Part shown: positions 53,171 through 64,000 of the stretch, piece by piece
Layout: each line of letters starts with the position of its first letter
How positions within the stretch are numbered: the first letter of the stretch is position 1
Assembly (NCBI GenBank): GCA_017590115.1
Contig: JAGGNK010009114.1
Location: 21,986,662-22,050,661 of the forward strand
Reading direction: 5' to 3'
DNA from: Montifringilla adamsi
Lineage: Eukaryota; Chordata; Aves; Passeriformes; Passeridae
Length of the DNA: 64,000 nucleotides
Made by a program: the position numbers and the translations under genes
The notes under the pieces: model-generated
Database searches by the model: none
Told to the model about the DNA's origin: nothing
The model's input: only the letters and a program-made list of their open reading frames with translations

Positions 53171-54519
53171 AAATGCAGCTCCCAGGAGAGGCACAATTTC
53201 CTACAATCACTGCCTCTCTAACTGTGCATTTTCAGCTTCCTACAAGGAATTAAAAAAAAAAAAAATTTTGCTTTCTATCTTCATTTCACTCAGCTCAACA
53301 CAGCACCATCAAGCTGGGGTATGGTCTCTTTCTTCTCAACAAAAACTAGCATCCATGCTAAAAGCCTGAACTGGAGTAAAGAGCAAACGACTGAAAATAC
53401 ATACAAACCCCTGGGTAGTCTGGGAAAGCAGAGAACACAGTCAAACTCTCAGCTGACTTTAATGCAATTTCAGTCAAGACCTTTTCTGCACTTCAACACA
53501 TCCATATCCATGTGAACGCTCCAGTTTGGCAGTGCTTGATGAGAAGAGGCAGATCTTCTCAAAGCTGATTACCATTTACGTTTCAATCTGGCAACAAGAG
53601 TGGCTTGCACTTCTCATGGTTTTTGAAGAGACTGTTACATGTATCTAAATCCACTACATCTAAGAAAGTTGTAACAAGCAGAAGTGACTCATTTCCTTAT
53701 AATAATGGGACATGTTACTGACTCTGCGAGTTTTTTTAAGCCTTTTTTATTTCTTCCACTCTTTATTTAAAAACCTGCAGTCTCCACTGTTTTACTGCAA
53801 AAACTGTTTGTAAAGCAAGAATTGTGCTGATCACATCAAAACTCATTAATATAACTTGTTTTTCCATTATTAGCACCATCTGATCCTGTTGAAAGCCTTA
53901 ACCACGGCTTTAATTTTTCCACAGAGAGCTTTAAATTAATTAGTGGTTTACATGCTAACAAAGAATCTGATACATTCATAAATCAATCTAATGCAGAAGG
54001 ATTACCGGAGGGTGGAAACCTATTCAGTGGGGAGCTCACATTCACTTAACATGGTGTGTTTTCAACAAAAGGGTGCAGGTGTGGAATAGACGGGTACCAG
54101 GAAGATCCCATGATAATCACTTTGCATCACTTAAAGGCGCAGCAGGACACATGGTAAATCAGAGCCTAGGGCCCACCCTAAGTGAAACACATGTAGATAT
54201 AAAAGGCAGTAGCAGCCCACTTTAACCTTCACAGCTAAATTGCCAGAGTGGTACAATTTCTTTTATGTAGGTTACAGGCCACTGAACTAATGGAAAACAG
54301 AGTTGCACTAAAGGACTTAGATGGAAGAGCAAACCAACAACACTGTATAGCACAGATACAAATAAAGGTATTAAATAAAAAATGTAACTTTTTTCTTGGT
54401 AATAACTTTATTCAAGTTATCAAAACATAATGTAATTGTATATACTTTTGGTTCATTTAGGCTTTTAAACTATTTTCTGCTAAAACAACACTCTGCCACA
54501 AGAACTCTACTGTTTCTCA

Positions 54520-54830
54520 TCCTGAGTTTTTAAGTTTTTCTAAGCCTTCTGATGTTTACATTCTTGTAACAAACTTTCTCACACACTTTATGTAAATAAT
54601 TTATTGTTTTGCATTCTTTTATGGAGGAAGAGAAATTTGATGGACTGTTGGTTTGTCCAGTGTCACTGGACAGGTGGCACTGTCACCCTCCAATCCACTG
54701 TCACTTTTGGAAATCTATAAATATTACAGTCAGAAATTAATAGTGCTCTTTTTATCTTAGGAAAGCTGCGTGTCCATGTTGTGTTATTTTGTGTCCTATA
54801 GCGACACTGTTAAAGTGTGGCAACACTTTT
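54520..54830 (+). mobile_element. Candidate solo LTR (ERVL-like), plus orientation
   Basis: The segment has a promoter-like layout: a T-rich opening (near 54520-54600), a GTCCAGT/ACTGGAC inverted repeat with a 3-nt spacer (about 54656-54672), repeated CACTGTCAC motifs, a TATA-type CTATAAATAT near 54715-54724, and a TTATCTTAGGAAAGC motif about 40 bases on. This resembles songbird ERVL-type LTRs as I remember them, but I cannot align it. No internal retroviral genes, clear TG...CA ends or target-site duplication were identified, so a solo LTR remnant is inferred and the boundaries are approximate. Confidence 0.45.
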
Positions 54831-56136
54831 CTCATATTTTTTCTAACTTGGCACTGTTCACTGTTAAGAAAATTTCACAATGAACACTTTTCCTGGTCAT
54901 GTTTTGTGTCCAAAGGTGCAAATTCATGCACTTCAAAGATATAAAAAATACTTTGATGACTAACTTGGCTTTTAGTCTTCAGTATGTTTTGAAATAAACT
55001 TGTGATTTGCTTTGAAAGCTGCTTATTTTAAAAATGGGATCTCTGTCACTACAGACACCTGCACAGTCCCCATCAAATGCAGTGAGAAGTGTACACAGAT
55101 TAACTGATCATCTCAATTTCCTTTACAAAGAGTCATCCTCGATGAGTCAGAAGAGACATGACTAAGAAAATTGTGAACATGCACACTACGAAATAAAAGA
55201 CCATGAGTGACAGGAAGAGCTAAACAATCCTGGGTCAGTGCTGCTGTAACTTTCAAGGCATGGATTTGCAGTAATTCCACATTTTGATAGTGAACAATCA
55301 ATATTTACTGATGGTGGTTCATAAAATAAAGAAACTTGAGCAATTGTCAGGTATTCAGCCTGAATTATTCAGTTCACAATTAAAGTAAATCATAAATCCA
55401 CATCATCCAATATATGAGATATCAGATTTTCCATACAAACATGTGGAAAAAACATATTACAAGATTACTTGTAATGTTTTGGTGATAAACATTTGTCCTG
55501 AAATGAAGTGTCTTCATTTCATCTTCTGTAGTACCTTCCAGTAACAAATCAGTCAGGAAAACCGTAACTCTGGGACATACCAAAAACCCAATTATTTGGG
55601 GAGCACTGTGGGTCCCACACACTGGTACCACAAAGCACACACCAACTGATCTTCAGCCTCAGGAAAACCTTTCCTTGTGTACATCCTTTCCATCATCACT
55701 CACCAGATGTTTACAGATGCACAGACCCATTTTGTGAGCGAAGACACCCCAGTGTAAGCAGCTTCTTTATGTTCTTTAAAGCACATACTTTATGCTTATT
55801 AGTCCCTGGTTTTATGTACATGTCCACCTTGCAGTGGTTCCTGGGTGCTGGGTGAACTCAAGTGGGAAGGACAGGGAAAACCCACAGCACCACGTCCTTC
55901 CTGCCCGCCCAGGGACAGGGCACACGTTCCCTGCTCCCTGACTCTGCTCACCCTTACAGTGAGCCTTACAAACACCCTTTCAAACACACACCCTTATGTG
56001 TTTTACATAAAGTGGTCAGTTCTTACCCTCCTGACCTATCTGTGACAGAAAAACCCAAACAATAGTTTTTTTAAAGAAGCAGAAAATGCTAGCGGGTATT
56101 ACATGAGGTGCCAACCTGCCAAAGGCTTGTGTGATG

Positions 56137-56162
56137 CCCTGCATGGCTCCCAGGATGCAGGG
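56137..56162. repeat. Inverted repeat / hairpin in GC-rich block
   Basis: CCCTGCAT at 56137-56144 pairs perfectly with ATGCAGGG at 56155-56162 across a 10-base loop. No function is assigned. Confidence 0.7.
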
Positions 56163-56508
56163 CAGCTCCCGTGCTCCCTGCCTTGCTCCACACTGCAAGA
56201 AATGCCCTCCATGAGACCGAGCGAGGCACTCGAGGTGCCACTAAAGGTGCCACGTGCTGTCACCTGCGCCCTTCCCAAATGAAGGAGCTGGTTCCAAGAA
56301 AACCTCCATGCCAATCTAACCAGCACAACAAACAAAAAGAAAATGGGAGCGAGTACAGGCGATTAGCTAATTAGCGATTAAATAAAGCCGTGGCCTGTCG
56401 CTGGCAGGGAGGCTGCGGGGATGCCATTGCTTTGATCCCGAGCTGCAGCCCTGACAGCACAGCCAGGCCCTGGGGCGCCCTGGGGCTGGCTGGTGGCCCT
56501 GCCCAGCC

Positions 56509-56624
56509 TGCTGGCCCCAGGGGATGTCCCTCACACCAAAAAGAGCAGCACATGGGCCTGGTGGCCTGCTGGCCCCGGGGGATGTCCATCACTCCAAAAA
56601 GAGCAGCACATGGGCTGGGCACCC
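56509..56624. repeat. GC-rich tandem duplication, 58-bp unit, two copies
   Basis: TGCTGGCCCC plus GGGGATGTCC and AAAAAGAGCAGCACATGGGC occur at 56509-56566 and 56567-56624 with few differences. A partial match upstream (GGCTGGTGGCCCTGCCCAGC, about 56485-56508) may be a further degraded unit. The period is not a multiple of three. Confidence 0.9.
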
Positions 56625-57384
56625 CGCGGACCGGCTGCTGGCAGCCAGTGCTGCTCAGGAGGGAACCAAGGGCTTGCCAAGGGTTTGCTCGCCCAGAATC
56701 CCTCGCCAAAATTTCGCTACGAGCGTTTGTGAAGTGTTTGCTCCAAAGCCAGGATGCGCAGCCGGCTCCTCGCCCTGGGAACGCGGCTCCACGACTTTCT
56801 TAATCCCTGGCCTCCCCTGGGCTCAAATGCTCCAGCCCTTGGACCCTTGCTGCTCTCACACTGCTCACAGCCCCGCAAGTTCATTAATGTTAATTAATGA
56901 CTGCTGTGTTTCATATTAAAATCACCAGCTCTGAGACACAAAGAACTTTCCATACATCAACTGCTTCAAAGCAATCGTCTCTACAGGCGTGCTGGCTCTC
57001 AGCTCTAGTTCAGGATAATTGTGCATATTACCCCTCAGGGAAGAGGGAAAAAACTACCCAGAGTTTACCCTGGGGGAAGACTGCACCCCTCGAGAGCTAC
57101 CTGTCAGCTCCTAATGGGTTACAACACTTGGCCTCTCAGCAAATTATACAAAATTACACCCTGGTTAGCAGAGAGAAGTGATCCACAAACCCATAGTGAA
57201 AGGCATAAGAGGTGTTTGACAGGCAAGAGAAGAGACCACAATGTGGGTGCACATACCAAAAGCCTTAGCAGCTCTAGAAGGTTAATCGGTATTGCTCATT
57301 TCATATAGCCTTGGATTATCCCACTAAGTATATTTTACACTCAATATATTATATTACTGCTATGCCTCCAAGGGAATGCTAGTT

Positions 57385-57407
57385 AAAAAAAAAAAAAAAA
57401 AAAAAAA
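57385..57407. repeat. Poly-A tract, 23 A
   Basis: A homopolymer run follows CTAGTT. No adjacent retroposon or target-site duplication was identified. Confidence 0.95.
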
Positions 57408-58719
57408 GGAAATATTTCAAATAGAGTAAACAGCTCTTCCCAGATTTTGACATTTATTTACACTGAAAACTAAAATGCAATTGCAAATCCAGTGCCTGAT
57501 CTTTGCCATTCTTCCTCAGGCAAAATTCCTCCCAGAGGCAGCAGGAGTTTTATCTCAGTCACAGACTCTTAGAATGCAACTTTACCTGATAAAAGTTTGT
57601 ACCTCAGTTCCTCCAGGACTTCTGCGCCCATTCTCACACATTATCCACAGGCAAGGCTTCCCAACTGCTTAAACCCCATCTCAAAGTCTCCTTGTGGCCA
57701 GCCCAGCCACGCTGCGGACCCCAAGGGAAGGATGGTGGTGTTGGGATGGGAGAGGGCAGTGGGTCCCAAAACTGGGCACATCTGGGGCCATGGTGAGAGC
57801 AATAAACCAGAGCTGCTTCTCCCACCTGTCACTTAGGTCCCTCCAAACCTCATCTCACTGTGTCAATCACTAAAGGTTTATAAATGGCACTCGCTGGAGG
57901 CAGATGGGATTTTAAGGACCCTGCATCACACAGTTCACAGAGCATCCCCTCCCCAGAGACCTGCTACAGCTGCTCCCCACTAAGTTAAACAAACTTGGGA
58001 CCACCAAAGTCTCACAGCCAACTGTGCAACTCACTCAGATCAGTGGCACTTCCACGTATGTTCAAGGGGATAGCTTGGGTTTTAAGGTTTTTGAACAAGT
58101 CGGATTTATCCCATGGAAGCTTAAGACATTTTATCTGAAGACAGGGACAAACAAACTCCTTAACAGATGGAAACAGTTCCTCAGATATTAAGTAATTAAG
58201 CACACTCAGCACATGTTGGCTCCCAAAGAAAATTGTTTTGAAGAGATAAGGCACTCTGTAAATTGAGGTTTGTGGTCAACTAAAAATCTGACATTTCATC
58301 TTTTGCTCACAAGGCTAATCTCGTGAATTGGTACATGAAAAATGAAGATACAAGGAGCATTACATGATTTACAAAATTATCAGATTGAGGGGTTTTTCTA
58401 AGCTTCCATGCTTGTGTTCTTTCATTTTTCTGTGGTTGGCTAAGATTTAACAGGCAAGTAAATCTACTGCTTTTTGATCTGAAATTGCCTTTCTGTGCTT
58501 GCCTTGCTTCTAATTCCAGTGAGGAACGGAAGCATCTTTTCTCTCCCATGGCTTTTCCAAGGAAGCCAAGCTTTGAGTTTCCTTACATTTATGAACACAT
58601 AAATTGGAAACCCTTTGTTGTGTCCAGGACAGCCTGGACGCTCTGGTGACCACCTTCATCCAGACCAAAGGTGCCTGAGTAAGACAAGGATTGCAAAGCA
58701 GTGAGCAGGCACAGCTTAC

Positions 58720-58783
58720 CATGGCTCCTTCGCTCTTACTCTGGGCAACTTCCCGCTGCAGCCGAGCCACACACAGCTTCTCC
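58720..58783 (-). CDS. NCKAP5: NCKAP5 internal coding exon (N-terminal coiled coil, part 1)
   Basis: This 64-nt minus-strand exon encodes a 22-residue helix ending in REVAQSKSEGAM. It is preceded by a strong acceptor (pyrimidine tract then CAG, AG at 58785-58784) and followed by donor ATG|GTAAGC (GT at 58719-58718). Entry phase is 2: the first base completes a codon from the previous exon, probably Arg. Exit phase is 0. The peptide matches, from memory, the N-terminal coiled coil of NCKAP5, where mammals have a nearly identical EKL-VARLQREVAQ--SEGAM segment. NCKAP5 was named for binding the NCK adaptor; the related NCKAP5L (Cep169) is a centrosome and microtubule-tip protein, so a cytoskeletal role is likely. 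The compact paralogue NCKAP5L is less likely because the introns here are very long. The preceding exon was not found in the remaining 5.2 kb and probably lies beyond 64000. Confidence 0.9.
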
Positions 58784-58947
58784 CTGAGGAAAGAAAAGCC
58801 TGTGAGTAGCAGTTCATCCTCCCCTGGCTCCCCCATCGGGGCAGCATTCCTGCACATCGCTGGGGTAACCCCGGCAGGCCCCGCTCACCTCCCTGGGCTC
58901 CCCTGCAGTATTTGGTGGTTGTGTTATTATTTCATTTCCTGGCAGTT

Positions 58948-58961
58948 TGACAGAGCTGTCA
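58948..58961. promoter_or_regulatory. Palindromic TGACAG-AG-CTGTCA site
   Basis: TGACAGAGCTGTCA consists of two head-to-head TGACAG hexamers two bases apart, the core recognised by MEIS/PREP/TGIF-type TALE homeodomain proteins. AATAAATCAG and, about 80 bases on, GTGCAAATC (octamer-like) follow. It lies 165 bases from the 64-nt exon. An intronic enhancer is inferred from motif clustering only. Confidence 0.3.
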
Positions 58962-59583
58962 ATAAATCAGCTGAATCCAAACATCATTTGTTTCATTCAA
59001 ACAACAAAGTAGCTCATCATGCCAGTGATATGGAAACAGACTGTGCAAATCAGATTGTGTTATTTATTTTCCTATAGCCCTGCACATCAGCTTTATTCTG
59101 CACCATATTAACACATGCCAGAAGGCTGCTGCATCATCAATAAGTATATGCATAAAATTGAAATTAAAACCAACTGTTCTATATATAAACACATTGTGAT
59201 GCATTTTGCAACTACTGAATTATTAGTTTTTTGGTTTTTTTTTTTTAATTAGCCTTTTTTTCATATAAAATCCTTATACTAATGTTTGGCTCGACTCAAC
59301 TAATAATTAATTTGTTTAAGGATTTGGCAACCACAACACATTTTCAAGCCCACTGAAAAGTTCTAAGAAATAAATGAAAAGTAGCAATTAGCATACATAG
59401 AAAAGGAAAGATAATTTCCCATTGTATGTCTCGGGGAAACTCCATCCCCCAAAAACTTGCAAAGGTGCCCAGCCAGGGCAGAAGTAGGACCCAGGCTCTG
59501 AAAATGCTCTTATCATTGACTGTGTCACTCTCATCCAGCAGAAAAACTGACTGCCCTATGGTATTTCATTCCCAACCTTGCAG

Positions 59584-59600
59584 AAAAAAAAAAAAAAAAA
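59584..59600. repeat. Poly-A tract, 17 A
   Basis: A homopolymer run with no associated element recognised. Confidence 0.95.
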
Positions 59601-62600
59601 GTAGCCTTTAAACCATTTCTCAGGAAACATCCCTGATGAGGAAAATCTACACGTGCCTGCCTAATTCCTGTGGAATGACAGCGCTCCTGTCGCTCAGCCA
59701 CAGCTCAGAGTATGCTCAGAGTATGGGTCACTGCACCAGGGCCCCTCTCCATTTCAGCAGAAGATGTGGTGTTTAAGCTGAGTCTCTCTACTGGTCACTG
59801 AGCACCCCACGTGCTCGCTGCACCCCTCAGCATTCCCCACCCAGCCAACAATCGTGGGTATCAGCTTAGCACCAGGCATTGCCAAAATCCTGATTTGTAA
59901 ACAGAAATGTAGAAATTGTGTTTGTGTTCTCCAGCGTGATATCAAGACCTTCTTTGACACGTGAAAAATTATGGAAAATTGAGAAGTGGCATTAATCCAG
60001 CATCGAGAGCCTTAACACAGGTGTCCTAAACTCATATTCTAAAAGACACATACCTCTCCCCCCTTTCCTTGCTCAGATACTATCACAGGCAAATTATAAA
60101 ACTGGTTAATCCTATTTTTAGGATTTAGTTCATCTGCTGGAAATAGCCCCTTGCATTTTTGCACTGCTTCAGTGCCCTAATATGTTCTAGTGGAAAAAGC
60201 AAGTATTCCCTTTGAGGGGGTTTTGACCTTTTAATTGCAAAACAAATGCCTAAAGATATTTTATGAGAAAATATGCGAGGGGTGGGGGAAAATAAACAAA
60301 CTCCCCCACAAACCACTCCTCCATACACTTCCTGCCAGTGGTCTGCAGAGATTTATTTAGCTATGTCTCCTGCATCAGGAATACTCCTATTCCCCCACTC
60401 CATGTTACCTGCAACACAGAATTGCTTAAACATTTCTGGAATTTTATTGGAATAAATTTCACTCAAGGTCCATCCTCCATCAATGCCAGGTCTCCCTGTC
60501 TGGGTGAAGATCCTGGCTGACATTCCCAAAGGGTTTTCTTAGCAACTTTCCCAGTGAAGGACAGCAAAGACTGGCACTCTCTAACTTTGTTTATAGCATT
60601 GCTGCTGTTAGGAACAGAACCACTTTTAAATAGCAGAAAATGAAAAAGAAACTTGAATATTATGTAGAGGAGGGGGGAAAAATTGCCACAGTGGGTACAG
60701 AAGAGCCAACTTTACCAACAGTGTCTACAAATAGTCAGCTTTGAGGCAAGCAAACTTTGTGCTCGTGCTTCCTCCCTCCCACCTGCACTCCCCAGGTGAA
60801 GGAGCTGTGGACTCAGCCAGACCATGCAGATGGTTACCCTCCTCTGGGCAGGATGAGTGGCAGAAGCTCAGCGTGCCTGGGGACCACAGGCATCCCTGAG
60901 GCTGTTCCAGGGAGCTCTGTCAGGGATGCACTTGGCCCATTGCCCGCGGTGAGCCATTTCCCACCAGCTCCATACAAACACACCGGTGTGCAGGGCAAGG
61001 AACGTGCTCAGACTCCCTGTACAAGCCCACAGCATTTAAAACTAATTTGCAGTGTTGGAAGTTTCCATATGAGATAGATGACAGGAAAAAACAAGGACGT
61101 TCATGTCTAAGGATGACCAAATAAACCCTCTGGTTATTATCCACCATCTCAGTCAGTTAAGGCAGCACCTTCAGTGACTACTCTCAGCCCCCATTTTTAA
61201 CATGGTGTTACGACTAAATAAACAATTTACTATGATTTGAGTTGTAAAAACCATAAGGTTTTAGCTGCTTTAGCCTTTCAGATGTTTCAAATGCAAAGAA
61301 CATTTGACATGCCGCTTCAAAGCTAATCTTGTTTTTTTAATCTTAGCTTTTAAATAGGAAAAAACAGTGGCATCACTTTGTTGCTATATGGTTTTATTTA
61401 TTTTTAATCAAGCATGTTTCATCCCTATAGCATGTTTAATTAACAAAGTTAATTAGCAACTACAGCCAACCTGCAAGGAAACAAAATCTTCTCTGGGGAT
61501 TTAAAAAATTAAAACATGTTCACTGAGGAGGTCTCATGTTCTCTTTTGAAAAACCTCCAAATGATAAAAGGTTTACAAAAATGCTCTTTGAAAGCACAGT
61601 TTATGCTCTTAAGTTTGAATATTTGTATTGTAAGTGGCAAAATTCCCAGCCAAGGACTTTGCAAAGAAATAATTAAAGAAGCCAAACAAGGATTCAATTA
61701 TATCCTTTCCAGATGGAACCAAGCACAAAAGCAGTCAGTGTGTGCATGGACAAAAGATACATTTCAAATCTCAGTATCACTGGTAGATATTGCAGTAGCT
61801 TGCTCTAAAAAACAACAGTTTGAGGAAAGCCCATTTAGTCCAAGAAAAACATAAATGTGCTAAATAATTCTGCATATACAGAACTCTTCTTAGACTAAAA
61901 TTTCTTCTTCACTCTCCTTTCCCACCAGGTTCGACTGATTCAACTGCCAGACAAAAGAAGCCCTGTATCAGGTGACAGTAAGAGCTCAGGGCTCCACCAC
62001 AGAGCTGCACTGCTCCAGCTTCTCCCCAACCACCAGGACACAGGCAGGGAAGTCAATTCAGGCAACGAGCCCCTACCTAATTATCAGAATTATCTCCTGA
62101 TTCTGAACGAATGCTGATACTCCTCCTGACGTGGTAACACAACTCCTCTCATCAAGCACCACAATAAAAGCCACACTGGATCCATGAAAGGCTCCATTTT
62201 TCTCCGTTGTTCTTTTTGTATTGCTTCTGTACATTGATACAATAAACCCAAAAACTCTACCAGTGTACTTCAGCTTCCCAAACTTTGGTCTTCATTTCTA
62301 TTTAGAAACCTCAGATTCAGAAACTGCCAGATATAGGGCTTTGCACCTCCATCTAACAAAGAAAGATATTACTTAAATTAGCTTCCGAATAAAGTAAAAT
62401 GGTGCTGCAATATATCCATTTGCCAAGACCCAAGCTGTACAGAACTAGGATGTATTTTCAGTGGTAAATAGTAATTTTAATTTTTTAATGATAATAGTAA
62501 ATGAAGAACATTTGATAAAATACAATGAAGAACACAGTCAAGACTCAACAAGAACGGGAAATATTTTAAAAACATCATCTGAAATTTAAGCTCATGCTTC

Positions 62601-63439
62601 AGCAAACCGTAAGCCCCACAATCCCCTGGGAGAGGGGCTCCATCCACCCTGACATTGTCCTTTCCTGTCCTGATCAGCCCCACAACATTCCAGCATGCAT
62701 TGACAGCTCTTACATTTTCAACAAGTGTCAACATTTACAAAGATTTCCAACTTTTCCTATTTTCTAAGTAAATTATTACTTCTCTGCACAACAAGATTCA
62801 ATAGGTATGAAGCTCCCAAGTTACTAATTTGTTTCTCTACCCACCTTTTTTTATTCAAGAACAGGAATGTGTTTTCTTCATGTTTCATCCTGTCTTGGAA
62901 TTTTTCACTCTGAAGCAGTTTCATTTAGAAGCATCGTGCAATACAAAGTGAAGCTCACCTTTCTTTATCACTTTATAACTTTCACTATTTGAAAAGCCAT
63001 AAAATCTCCACTGACAAAGTCAAGCTTTGAAAATACAATGAACATTTGTTTTATTGTTGGTGACTGTGGCCAAGCACAATGTCCAAGCGAGTCCTTCCAT
63101 ACCTTCTGGAGGCTATTTTGGAGCAGAGAAATCCCAACCAAGTTTCCACTTTACACTATTGCTGTGAGATTCAAAAGGTGAATAAATACTTTTTCTCATG
63201 GAGAAAAAGCAAACAGAAGACTGACAGAGACTCAGAACCCGAATTTGCAAAGCCTCCTTGTACCTTGGAACCACTCCTTGTCTACCACTTATCAAAATTA
63301 CTTCTCCTTAACTATTCCCCCTCTATATCATTATTTGTAGCCACAGCACTGTTTTCCCAATGAACCAGAAAAATCACAACTAAACCCCATCAAACATGGA
63401 TTAAACACAGCACAGTGCTAGCAACCGACCCAGGGGCAG

Positions 63440-63690
63440 GGTGCTACTTTGTGCAGAGAGATGCAGCTTGTGCCCAGCCTCCCTCAGCTCTATGTTTTCC
63501 AGGGAGTTTCCCATCGGAGTGCTGACCAGACTTGACCCCATGGGATGGATGAGATGTGACAGGGGAAGAGCCGAGGGTGGAATGGCTGCAGTGAACTCCC
63601 ACTCTTTCAGCTCCGCTCAGCGAGGCTCCTTCCCCCACCGTCACCTACAGCGAGGGCGCTCGCTGCTCCCCACATGTCAGAGCATTGTGG
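63440..63690. other. GC-rich patch near the right edge
   Basis: CpG-containing sequence (GAGGGCGCTCGCTGC near 63650) is open in both directions. A CTGTAG|GTGACG donor-like site on the minus strand lacks a convincing partner acceptor and does not give NCKAP5-like protein. No gene is called. Confidence 0.35.
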
Positions 63691-64000
63691 AATTGGGCTC
63701 CAGAGCCTCAGTGCCTTAGCCAGGTCTGCCAATAACGGAGTCATCGCCAACAAAAATATATTCATTGCAAATTTAAAGATGAGCAAAGTACGGGCTTTAT
63801 TTAACTGCTTTTACAAAAATCGCAAGGACTGGAGTTACAATAATGGAAGTACTAATGCTGTCAGGCAGAAGCAGGAAAGATAGGATGAGCCAACAGCAAG
63901 GAGCAGCTCCTATTCACTGCTAACTTATTGGTAATAAAAGATAAGCCTACAGAAAATACAATTTACATTAAATTTCTCTTCTATAAGACATAATTCTGCC

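Larger units (their letters stand above)
56100..56880. other. GC-rich intronic block, no supported gene
   Basis: The block is GC-rich, includes the 58-bp duplication and a perfect hairpin, and is open in several frames on both strands (up to 137 codons). The frames overlap each other, cross the out-of-frame duplication and match no family I know, so they are best read as compositional artefacts. Confidence 0.6.
33966..58719 (-). other. NCKAP5: NCKAP5 intron between the two recognised coding exons
   Basis: This 24,754-nt phase-0 intron separates the two coiled-coil exons. Splicing them directly reproduces the residue order I recall for NCKAP5, so no constitutive exon is expected inside. It is AT-rich with several GC-rich islands (about 36.3, 45.3-45.9, 51.4-51.7, 52.9-53.2 and 56.1-56.9 kb), LTR-like sequences, tandem duplications and two in-phase exon-like segments, listed separately. 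I see nothing else recognisable in 39.0-41.2, 41.3-44.0, 46.0-48.0, 48.4-51.4 and 57.4-58.7 kb. The frames open there are short, overlap in several phases and lack splice borders or familiar domains. Confidence 0.85.
58784..64000 (-). other. NCKAP5: NCKAP5 intron upstream of the first exon in the window (partial)
   Basis: This stretch lies before the acceptor of the 64-nt exon. The preceding NCKAP5 exon should end in an LEEQH-type coiled-coil segment with exit phase 2. I searched the minus strand for it by eye and did not find it. The stretch contains a possible regulatory site cluster near 58.95-59.15 kb, an A17 run at 59584-59600, and modestly GC-rich patches at 60.76-60.99 and 63.44-63.68 kb with no supported gene. 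Confidence 0.7.

Noticed and set aside
56371..56919. Overlapping frames up to 137 codons on both strands
   Set aside because: They cross an out-of-frame 58-bp duplication and match no family.
63444..63719. Possible exon pair in the GC-rich patch near the right edge
   Set aside because: The acceptor and donor are poor and neither strand gives NCKAP5-like or otherwise familiar protein.

Overview
This window is vertebrate, most likely avian, nuclear DNA. It is AT-rich, has no operon-like gene packing, and carries a decayed CR1 retroposon with the 3' end typical of birds (26404-26545). Several stretches also look like passerine-type LTRs. The bird assignment rests mainly on the CR1 copy; songbird is an inference.

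The only protein-coding gene I can support is on the minus strand. Two spliced exons, at 58720-58783 (64 nt) and 33832-33965 (134 nt), have canonical AG/GT borders and compatible phases (2 to 0, then 0 to 2). Joined, they encode a continuous heptad-rich coiled coil. I recognise this as the N-terminal coiled coil of NCKAP5 (Nck-associated protein 5), matching recalled mammalian NCKAP5 with only scattered substitutions. The rest of the window is intron of this very long gene: at least 5.2 kb upstream of the first exon, 24,754 nt between the exons, and at least 33.8 kb downstream. The flanking NCKAP5 exons were not found and probably lie outside.

By region: 1-33831 is AT-rich intron with a 131-bp tandem duplication, a small assembly gap inside poly-A tracts, a 79-bp duplication, a GATA/GACA microsatellite, the CR1 copy, and two plus-strand exon-like signals (18.7 and 27.1 kb) that may mark an antisense transcript. 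The 34-58.7 kb intron holds a TATA-bearing LTR-like patch (about 36 kb), two in-phase exon-like coiled-coil segments (38.3 and 48.3 kb), an 82-bp duplication, a 10-bp minisatellite in a GC-rich patch (51.6 kb), two further LTR candidates (52.1-52.3 and 54.5-54.8 kb) and a 58-bp duplication (56.5 kb). The 58.8-64 kb intron contains a palindromic TGACAG site close to the upstream exon.

There are no rRNA or tRNA genes, CRISPR arrays or bacterial features. Most open frames of 60-130 codons have no coding character and are treated as chance. I saw no strong evidence for an undescribed system; the best leads are the in-phase microexon candidates, the antisense exon-like pair and the decanucleotide minisatellite.
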